From Callaeas wilsoni (lineage: Eukaryota; Chordata; Aves; Passeriformes; Callaeidae): 64,000 nt of DNA. The position numbers were made by a program, and so were the translations under genes. The stretch is taken from contig VWPU01004160.1 of assembly GCA_013398955.1 (NCBI GenBank), positions 1 to 64,000 of the forward strand. Direction: 5' to 3'. The notes below the pieces were generated by a model, which did not search any database, was not told the origin of the DNA, and saw only the letters and a list, made by a program, of their open reading frames with translations. Of this stretch, positions 59,601-64,000 are shown piece by piece (position 1 is the stretch's first letter; every line of letters starts with the position of its first letter).

Positions 59601-62408
59601 ATCTGTCTTTGGCAAAGTCATTTACAATGTGGTAAGTGATGCGGCCATATGTACCAGAGTCTTCATCTGTTGCTTTAACTTCAGTAACCAACGTATGCAA
59701 TGGAGCATTTTCAGCTAGTTCAACCTCATACTCATTCTGGCTGAAAACAGGACTGTGCATATTGGCACTGATTACAGTTATATGGACTTGGGCTGAGCTT
59801 CTGAAGACCCCATCAGAAACTGACACGTTAAGATTATAATGTGACTTCAGTGTCTGTCTGCGGAGGTTTGAGATGGTGATAATGCCAGTTTTACTATCAA
59901 TCACAAAATTCTTCTGATCATTGCCTGTCACAATGGAGTACTCCAGCTTGTCAGCATCCGAACTATCTGCATCTGAGGCTTGCACACATGTCACAAAATG
60001 TCCTCGAGGAGCCAGTTCACTAATTTTAGCTTCATAAAGCAATTGGCTAAAAAGAGGGGGGTTATCATTGAGATCAGTTACATCCACAGTTACAATGGTA
60101 TCACTGCTCAAGGGCAGCATGCCACCATCTATGGCCCTTATTAGTAACTTGTGTTGTTTCATTTGTTCATAGTCCAAAGTTCTTGCTGTAAGAATGAGTC
60201 CAGTGCTGCTATCTATGTGAAAGTACTCATGACTTTCACTATTATCCTCAACCAAATGATAGGAAATTCCCCTGTTGGTTCCAGAATCGGCATCTGTAGC
60301 GCTCACTTGTGCAACAGATGTTCCAATGACAGATGCTTCAGAAAGTGTTGCAAGGTAAGACTGCTCTGTAAACACAGGAGGATTATCATTGATGTCTTCC
60401 ACTATTATGTCCACAAACACATCAGCATGTGCCCCATTTAGGGAGTCAGTTGCTCGAACACTCAGTTTATAGGCTGGATGAGACTCAAAGTCAAGAGGGG
60501 CAACAACATTTATCACTCCAGTGTTGAAGTTGATAGTGAACTGATTGAAAGGATCTCCACCTGTGATGCTGTAGAACACCTTGAGTCCTTCAGGGCTGTT
60601 TGCTTGTACATGTACCACAGGACTATGGAGCTGAATGTTTTCTGGTATCTCTGCACTGTAGAAAGGCTTTTCGAACACTGGCATAGCTTTACTCATAACT
60701 GTAATTGGGACTGTAACTTCAGCTGAAAATGCAGGGTCTCCTCCATCTTTTGCCACTACTGTGACCAGATACTCCTTATTTAGTGTGTCTGGTTCAAACT
60801 TTTTCTTCAGGGAGATTTCACCAGTGGGATCAATTTGGAAATGTTCATGATGTTCTTTGAGATAGTAGTGCACCTCTCCATTTTTGCCTGTATCTTTATC
60901 TACTGCTGTCACACGTTGAATAACATGGCCTACTTCAGAGTCTACTTTAACAACAGCGTAATACGGAAGATTGACAAAAAATGGAGCATTATCATTTACA
61001 TCTTCCACGGTGACTTTAACTACAATGTGTGCAACAACTGATGGTTTATTTTCCTCTGTCACTTCCACAACCACATCAAAAGATTCTTGCTGTTCACGAT
61101 CAAATGGTATTCCCGTTGTTGAAAGGACTCCTGAAGTTTGGCTTATTTTAAATCTGCTGTCTGGATTTAGAATATGGTAAAACAAAGGCTTATTTATTTG
61201 ATTCCCTATAGCAGTAACAACAGCTATTGTTTTTGCCTCTGTGGAATTCTCCTGCACTGTTGCAGAGTAAGAACTCTGTGTGAACTTCAGCTGGCTTGCT
61301 TTGCTTTCTTTCACATTAATTTTTACAGATGCAGTGCTTGCAAATCTGCCATCAGATGCTCTTACTGTTAATTCATATCTGCTTCTTAACTGAGTTGTAT
61401 TTTGTACTGTTATATCTCCAGTCTTAGGGTTTATTGAAAATTTTTCTCCAATGTTGCCTTCAATAATAGAATAAATTAATCGGGAAAAAATGCCTGAATC
61501 TGCATCAGTGGCATTTATGCTGATGACTTTCACGCCTTTATAAGTTGGAACCAGAATGGATGTCTCATACAGCTCTCTTGAAAACACAGGAGGGCAATCA
61601 TTGATGTCAATCACATAAATAGTAACATTAGCTGCATATTCCGCATATAGACGTGGTATCCCTGTATCATGTACTTGCACTGAAAAGTGGAAAATATTTG
61701 TCTCCTCATAGTCCAGACTCATTACTGTCCGAATGGCACCAGTACTAGAATCAATGGCAAAATACTGGCGGACAGATGGTTCAACAATTTGATAAACAAG
61801 CAAAGCATTAGATTCTTTATCAGCATCTGTAGCTCGAATTACTAACGGGATATTCTTGTCAGTCAGAACCACACTGTTAATTGAAGCTGATTCACTGATG
61901 AGTCCTGTATATTCAGCCTGCATAAAAACTGGTGCATTGTCATTCTCATCCCGAAGATGTACCAAAACTGTTGCATTGCTGGACAAGCCAGCCATGTTTG
62001 TTCCTTGCACTGTTAGAGTATAAAAAGGCAAAATTTCAAAATCAAGTATCTTCTGAGTAATGATGACACCTGAGTTGGGGTTGATAGCAAAGGCATCATC
62101 TGTATTACCATCTTTTATTTCATAAACTACAGAAGACTGACTGTACGCTGCAACCATTCCAACAAAACTGCCAATGTTGGCACTTTCACTGATTTCTGTA
62201 GAGTATTCTTTGGCTGTGAATTTTGGTGAGGCATTATCAGAAACTGTAACAAATATGTGCACAGAGGTCACTTCACTCATTGGAGGATGTCCTTTATCTG
62301 TAGCTTTTACCATCAAGTTGTATTCTTCCTGGTTACTACGATCTAATTCCTTTGCAATTTTAATCATACCCAAAATGGGATCAATAAGGAAGGAATTTCC
62401 AACATTGC
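32019..62408 (-). CDS. FAT1: FAT atypical cadherin 1, partial (3' eighteen coding exons)
   Basis: A giant single-pass cadherin of the cell surface that acts in cell-cell contact, actin organisation, polarity and Hippo/Wnt signalling. The joined exons encode 2,985 residues plus stop: about 20 cadherin repeats with DxNDNxP linkers, one EGF, a laminin-G domain, four EGF repeats (the last Ca-binding, DVDEC), a transmembrane helix ([15 protein letters not shown]) and the tail. The tail has proline-rich Ena/VASP-type motifs ([21 protein letters not shown]) and ends in HTEV, a class I PDZ ligand. HTEV and the tail residues identify FAT1 rather than FAT2, FAT3 or FAT4. All intron phases agree and the frame is intact. 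The signal peptide and the N-terminal repeats (about 1,600 residues in human) lie beyond the right edge. Confidence 0.97.
33546..33581 (-). CDS. FAT1: Candidate FAT1 alternative 36-bp exon (+12 residues)
   Basis: On the minus strand a long pyrimidine tract (TTCTCCTTTTTCTTCTCATT) leads to the acceptor CCACCTAAAG; 36 bp follow, then the donor AGAG/GTGACT. The exon enters and leaves in phase 1, as both flanking exons need, and is open. It inserts [12 protein letters not shown] between DDN and GYHWD in the tail. The length equals that of a +12 isoform of mammalian FAT1 that I recall from the literature. Use in this species is inferred from splice sites only. Confidence 0.72.
35721..35766. repeat. 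CA / GT / TA dinucleotide patch
   Basis: A CA-rich run is followed after a six-base spacer by a GT run and then TA-rich sequence. The CA and GT halves are complementary, so the patch can fold into a small hairpin. Confidence 0.8.
36365..36424 (-). CDS. FAT1: Candidate FAT1 alternative 60-bp exon (+20 residues)
   Basis: On the minus strand the acceptor tract GCTCCTTTTATACCTTTTACAAG precedes a 60-bp open segment ending at the donor GAAG/GTATAT. It is phase 1 in and out and would insert [21 protein letters not shown] second acceptor (CCGTAG) nine bases in would give 17 residues in the same frame. With the 36-bp exon it adds 32 residues, the size of a +32 isoform I recall for mammalian FAT1. The branched hydrophobic first half differs from the rest of the polar tail. 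Confidence 0.62.
37934..37987 (-). CDS. FAT1: Candidate FAT1 alternative 54-bp exon with in-frame stop
   Basis: On the minus strand a strong pyrimidine tract (TTTCCTTCTCTTTTTCTTGC) and acceptor GACCTCAG lead into 54 bp that end at a near-perfect donor, CTT/GTAAGT. Joined in phase 1 after exon 26 it reads [14 protein letters not shown] and then TAA, ten bases before the donor. The product would lack the whole last exon, including the proline-rich motifs and HTEV. It could correspond to the truncated cytoplasmic isoform described for mammals, or be a regulatory poison exon. Confidence 0.55.
38339..38374. repeat. Perfect 15-bp inverted repeat (hairpin)
   Basis: AATATATATTAAATA and its exact reverse complement are separated by the six bases AGCTAC. 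It lies about 97 nt inside the last FAT1 intron, just after the exon 26 donor. In RNA it would be an AU-only stem. Confidence 0.9.
38471..38608 (-). CDS. FAT1: FAT1 exon 26: cytoplasmic tail
   Basis: 138 bp, phase 1 at both ends, acceptor TTTTTTTTCAG and donor AATG/GTACGT. It encodes [32 protein letters not shown] and FQSESCDDN. If the donor is not used, the frame reads one Thr and stops within the intron (TAA). Confidence 0.95.
38856..39487 (-). CDS. FAT1: FAT1 exon 25: last EGF, transmembrane helix, juxtamembrane tail
   Basis: 632 bp. It starts by completing EGF4, then encodes a Ca-binding EGF ([16 protein letters not shown]), a short linker, the transmembrane helix ([15 protein letters not shown], about 39250-39309), the basic stop-transfer stretch ([10 protein letters not shown]) and about 130 tail residues, including [35 protein letters not shown] and the Ena/VASP-like [11 protein letters not shown]. 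The donor is GATA/GTAAGA. Confidence 0.96.
39681..39791 (-). CDS. FAT1: FAT1 exon 24: EGF repeat
   Basis: 111 bp, acceptor GCTTTTTTAG and donor AAAG/GTAGGT. It encodes an EGF-like repeat: [18 protein letters not shown], then [15 protein letters not shown], with the last Cys supplied by the next exon. The short flanking introns (193 and 221 bp) hold nothing notable. Confidence 0.95.
40013..40166 (-). CDS. FAT1: FAT1 exon 23: EGF repeats
   Basis: 154 bp, acceptor TTTATTTCAG and donor AAAG/GTATGT. It completes one EGF ([14 protein letters not shown]) and carries most of the next ([28 protein letters not shown]). Confidence 0.95.
40167..40699 (-). other. FAT1: FAT1 intron 22
   Basis: 533 bp of AT-rich intron; nothing notable. 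Confidence 0.8.
40700..41162 (-). CDS. FAT1: FAT1 exon 22: laminin-G domain and start of an EGF
   Basis: 463 bp, acceptor TTTCCTCTGTAG and donor GGAG/GTAAGC. It encodes the second half of the laminin-G domain ([67 protein letters not shown]) and then the first Cys residues of an EGF ([12 protein letters not shown]). Confidence 0.96.
41163..41714 (-). other. FAT1: FAT1 intron 21
   Basis: 552 bp of AT-rich intron; nothing notable. Confidence 0.8.
41715..41878 (-). CDS. FAT1: FAT1 exon 21: laminin-G domain, first half
   Basis: 164 bp, acceptor TATTCCTAAG and donor AGAG/GTATAT. It encodes [19 protein letters not shown], then [19 protein letters not shown] and TDYSILE, the opening strands of the laminin-G fold. 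Confidence 0.95.
41987..42118 (-). CDS. FAT1: FAT1 exon 20: membrane-distal EGF repeat
   Basis: 132 bp, acceptor TTGGTTTTACAG and donor CCTG/GTAAGG, with a 108-bp intron after it. It encodes an EGF-like repeat ([34 protein letters not shown]) placed before the laminin-G domain. Confidence 0.95.
42119..43052 (-). other. FAT1: FAT1 intron 19
   Basis: 934 bp of AT-rich intron. A patch at about 42346-42395 contains GTTGTGGTTTAAGG and CACCACAAAACCC, slightly like the edge of an old LTR, but too short to call. Confidence 0.7.
43053..43854 (-). CDS. FAT1: FAT1 exon 19: last cadherin repeat and membrane-distal linker
   Basis: 802 bp, acceptor TTTCCTTTAG and donor AAAG/GTAAGA. It ends one cadherin repeat ([19 protein letters not shown]) and encodes the final one ([20 protein letters not shown]). 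The region after the cadherins follows ([72 protein letters not shown]). Several N-glycosylation sequons are present (NVT, NHS, NLS, NSS). Confidence 0.96.
43855..47922 (-). other. FAT1: FAT1 intron 18
   Basis: 4,068 bp of AT-rich intron. A plus-strand open frame of 127 codons at 44526-44909 resembles nothing known and has no coding signs. No transposon was recognised. Confidence 0.75.
47923..48120 (-). CDS. FAT1: FAT1 exon 18: cadherin repeat
   Basis: 198 bp, phase 0 at both ends, acceptor ATATATCTATAG and donor TAAG/GTAGGA. It encodes [36 protein letters not shown] and [12 protein letters not shown], one cadherin repeat whose end lies in exon 19. Confidence 0.95.
48121..50324 (-). other. 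FAT1: FAT1 intron 17
   Basis: 2.2-kb intron. It holds a CR1 fragment at about 49985-50150; otherwise nothing notable. Confidence 0.8.
49985..50155 (+). mobile_element. CR1 retrotransposon 3' fragment in a FAT1 intron
   Basis: Plus-oriented CR1 3' end, antisense to FAT1. Signatures are AGAGAGGTTGTGGACTCTCC, GTGCTCTAGGATGACCCTG, GGGAGATTGGACGAGATGA and GTGGTCCCTTCCAAACTCAT, ending with CTGCGATTCTGAGAC. It is 5'-truncated. Confidence 0.93.
50325..50468 (-). CDS. FAT1: FAT1 exon 17: cadherin repeat
   Basis: 144 bp, phase 0 at both ends; acceptor is a long T run ending in TAG, donor CCAG/GTAAAT. It encodes [17 protein letters not shown] and the linker [11 protein letters not shown], then KGNYSVIIQ. 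Confidence 0.95.
50469..50773 (-). other. FAT1: FAT1 intron 16
   Basis: 305 bp of AT-rich intron; nothing notable beyond an A-run beside the acceptor. Confidence 0.8.
50774..50911 (-). CDS. FAT1: FAT1 exon 16: cadherin repeat
   Basis: 138 bp, phase 0 at both ends, acceptor GTTCCTTAG and donor AAAG/GTGAGT. It encodes [13 protein letters not shown], the middle strands ([18 protein letters not shown]) and TKLLDREK. Confidence 0.95.
50912..51319 (-). other. FAT1: FAT1 intron 15
   Basis: 408 bp; nothing notable. Confidence 0.8.
51320..51534 (-). CDS. FAT1: FAT1 exon 15: cadherin repeat
   Basis: 215 bp, acceptor CTTCTTCTTCCCTAG and donor TACA/GTACGT. It encodes [19 protein letters not shown], the linker [11 protein letters not shown] and [12 protein letters not shown]. 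Confidence 0.94.
51535..52774 (-). other. FAT1: FAT1 intron 14
   Basis: 1,240 bp. It has a short GAA run near the acceptor (51540-51555) and five AAAAC units at 52047-52072 followed by a C run. A plus-strand frame at 52268-52618 has no recognisable product. Confidence 0.75.
52047..52072 (+). repeat. (AAAAC)5 microsatellite
   Basis: Five AAAAC units followed by a run of seven Cs. It is intronic and may be the tail of an old retroelement, but no body is seen. Confidence 0.85.
52775..53164 (-). CDS. FAT1: FAT1 exon 14: cadherin repeats
   Basis: 390 bp, acceptor TTTTCAAAATGCAG and donor ACAG/GTAACA. It encodes [37 protein letters not shown], the linker [26 protein letters not shown] and [14 protein letters not shown], spanning the end of one repeat and the start of another. 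Confidence 0.96.
53165..54409 (-). other. FAT1: FAT1 intron 13
   Basis: 1,245 bp of AT-rich intron; nothing notable. Confidence 0.8.
54410..54643 (-). CDS. FAT1: FAT1 exon 13: cadherin repeat
   Basis: 234 bp, phase 1 at both ends, acceptor TATGCTGTTTGTAG and donor GCAG/GTATGC. It encodes [18 protein letters not shown], the linker [11 protein letters not shown] and [14 protein letters not shown]. Confidence 0.96.
54644..56051 (-). other. FAT1: FAT1 intron 12
   Basis: 1,408 bp of AT-rich intron; nothing notable. Confidence 0.8.
56052..56205 (-). CDS. FAT1: FAT1 exon 12: cadherin repeat
   Basis: 154 bp, acceptor TTTCAAATCTTGCAG-like and donor ACAG/GTAATA. It encodes [34 protein letters not shown] and [10 protein letters not shown]. 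Confidence 0.95.
56206..57534 (-). other. FAT1: FAT1 intron 11
   Basis: 1,329 bp of AT-rich intron; nothing notable. Confidence 0.8.
57535..57731 (-). CDS. FAT1: FAT1 exon 11: cadherin repeat
   Basis: 197 bp, acceptor TTTTCATATTTCAG and donor AAAG/GTAGGC. It encodes [36 protein letters not shown] and the linker [13 protein letters not shown]. Confidence 0.96.
57732..58340 (-). other. FAT1: FAT1 intron 10
   Basis: 609 bp of AT-rich intron; nothing notable. Confidence 0.8.
58341..62408 (-). CDS. FAT1: FAT1 giant exon 10: about thirteen cadherin repeats
   Basis: A single 4,068-bp exon, phase 1 at both ends, acceptor TTTTTCTTCACAG and donor ACAG/GTAAAT, read without a stop. It encodes 1,355 complete codons. 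Cadherin repeat ends are seen in order at [108 protein letters not shown] and DVNDNPPRF. The remaining Ca-binding motifs (LDRE/LDYE, DADxG) recur at the usual spacing of about 100-110 residues. Intact giant exons of this size are typical of the FAT family. Confidence 0.97.
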
Positions 62409-64000
62409 CTGTGAAGAAAAAGAAAGCAATTAAGAAAGAGGCACACAGAATTTAAGGGATGACTGCTTATATAGCTCTATACTTAAAGAGACAGAGAGAG
62501 AACACAGAGACTATGAAAGTTTCTTAGTTTTGCTTGATAAACATTTGTTAGCCTGTCTGGAAAGTTTTCTGTAATCAAGAATTGGCAGTAATTCTAAGTT
62601 TACTTGTGGAAATACTGCATAAAATATAGTTAGCAAAGCCATCCAAGCCTTGAAAATAAATGCAAAAATTTTCTTTTAGCAAACTTAAAGATCAACTGTA
62701 GCTGAAAGAAACTTATATTCAGAAGTTAACATTAGTGGAAAAAAAGTTACATTTTATAATCTAAAACAACTGGACTGTTTTGGACAAGAAAAAAAGAAGG
62801 GTTGTCACAAACCCTTGTGAATCTTAATTGTTTACACAAGTATTGTTTAAATCACTGCTTCAAAAATAAACTTTTTGAATAGGACAAGTAGTTACCTGTC
62901 TCCTAACTTCCTATTCATACACAGACAAGTTATTCCCTGTGACGGTATTAGCAGAAAAATAACGCCTGCTGAGAAGAACCAGCTGCCATTTAATATAAAC
63001 ACTTGTTTGCTTCAAATTTTGAAATACACAGATGAACTACACTGCATACAAGATTCTGCTCATGTATTAAATGTGCTAAGATTTAACATTTTATTTACCT
63101 AAAAAACTACATTACTAAAGCCATGATCTCAGCATGAAAAAAAAATCATTAAAGACTTCTGAGCTCTGCACGCAAGTAGGCAAGAAGGAGGTTTTGTGTT
63201 TTGTTTGGGTTTTTTTACTGCTGGAGTTTTTCTGGTTCAGTATTTTTTGGTTTTTTAAAGGAGACTCTAAACACAGTGGCATTCTTAGAATATCCCATTA
63301 CAAATCTAAGCAGCCATTACAAGCATTTAAGGAATGTTCCTTCCACTTGCTTAGAATATCAATTATAATGCTTTAACCTCCCAGGAGATGACAATCCTAT
63401 AAAATAAACCTTACAAGTCTTACACTTAACTCTGATAAAAAGCTAGAAGAAAGGAAGAGAACAGCATGTTACTTCATTCTAGACTGCAGGCACACACATT
63501 TTTTCTTGCCATTGTTTGGCATTCATAAAACAAGCACTAACAAAATGGGAAAGGCAAGAGAAATACTTAATGGACATTAGTGTCCTGCTTAGTAAATGTC
63601 ATATTTCTAGAAATGACAGAAAAATCTCAGGTAGTTTAAGCAACTTATGAGACACTCAAAAACATTCATTCTTGTCAGAGTATCATAACCACAGCTTTGT
63701 TTTAATACAGTGTTAAAGTATGCTTTCATATGAAAACAGCACTTTGGGAAAGAAAAAGAAAATATTTATAGTAAATAATTCTTATCCTTTACACAGCAAT
63801 TTATGTAAAAGAAAAAAAAAGCATCTGCACATATCACTTTCTATGCAACAGTAACTTTTTACCTGTTGTTGTTCTCTTTAATATACAGTCTCTTATGCTT
63901 GTTACTGGGATTTTTATTTTAAATTATTTTTTACCTTCAAAGTAGTACTTCGCATAGGTAATTAATTTTAAATAACTTTTTTTTCCAGTCATGGTGACTA
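62409..64000 (-). other. FAT1: FAT1 intron 9 (partial)
   Basis: AT-rich intron reaching the right edge. A segment ending near 63862 has a passable donor and an open frame in the right phase, but its peptide does not look like cadherin, so I do not call exon 9 here. Confidence 0.75.

Noticed and set aside
63862..63905. Possible FAT1 exon 9 ending at ACAG/GTAAAA, in the right phase for the giant exon
   Set aside because: The peptide (SIRDCILKRTTT) is not cadherin-like, while the residues expected before NVGNSFLID should belong to a cadherin strand; the acceptor lacks a pyrimidine tract.

Overview
The window is nuclear DNA of a vertebrate, almost certainly a bird. The 3' ends of CR1 retrotransposons carry the avian tail built on ATTCTATG, and the introns are fairly compact. 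It holds the 3' two thirds of one large gene on the minus strand, FAT1 (FAT atypical cadherin 1), with about 31 kb of non-coding DNA downstream of it. The species cannot be told from what I can see.

Layout. Positions 1-1450 are a GC-rich, CpG-rich island. A short minus-strand reading frame opens at 95 and runs off the left edge. In vertebrates the gene next to the 3' end of FAT1, in the same orientation, is MTNR1A (melatonin receptor 1A), so this island may be its promoter and first exon. That rests on synteny and spacing, not on recognised protein. From 1.4 to 31 kb I see no convincing gene. The stretch holds pieces of CR1 (9.7, 20.3, 26.4-28.1 and 28.8 kb), a possible solo LTR (about 7.6-8.05 kb), a T-rich block at 16.3 kb and a homopurine tract at 20.0 kb. 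The CR1 at 26.4-28.1 kb looks like a single insertion with an inverted 5' part, as left by twin priming.

From about 31.17 to 62.41 kb lies FAT1, read right to left. Eighteen coding exons can be placed with splice sites and consistent phases. They correspond to exons 10-27 if the 4,068-bp exon is exon 10 of the 27-exon vertebrate gene. Together they encode 2,985 residues and a stop: cadherin repeats, an EGF repeat, a laminin-G domain, four more EGF repeats, one transmembrane helix and the cytoplasmic tail ending in the PDZ ligand HTEV. The 5' exons lie beyond the right edge. The 3' UTR is about 0.85 kb with two AATAAA signals near 31.19 kb.

The most interesting part is the 5.8-kb last intron (32,645-38,470). 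On the minus strand it contains three short, well-flanked, phase-compatible candidate cassette exons. Two are open, 60 bp (20 residues) and 36 bp (12 residues). One of 54 bp carries an in-frame stop. They would give tails with +12, +20 or +32 residues, or a truncated tail without the proline-rich region and PDZ ligand. As I recall, mammalian FAT1 has described cytoplasmic isoforms called +12, +32 and truncated, which fits these sizes. A 15-bp perfect hairpin lies about 100 nt inside the same intron.
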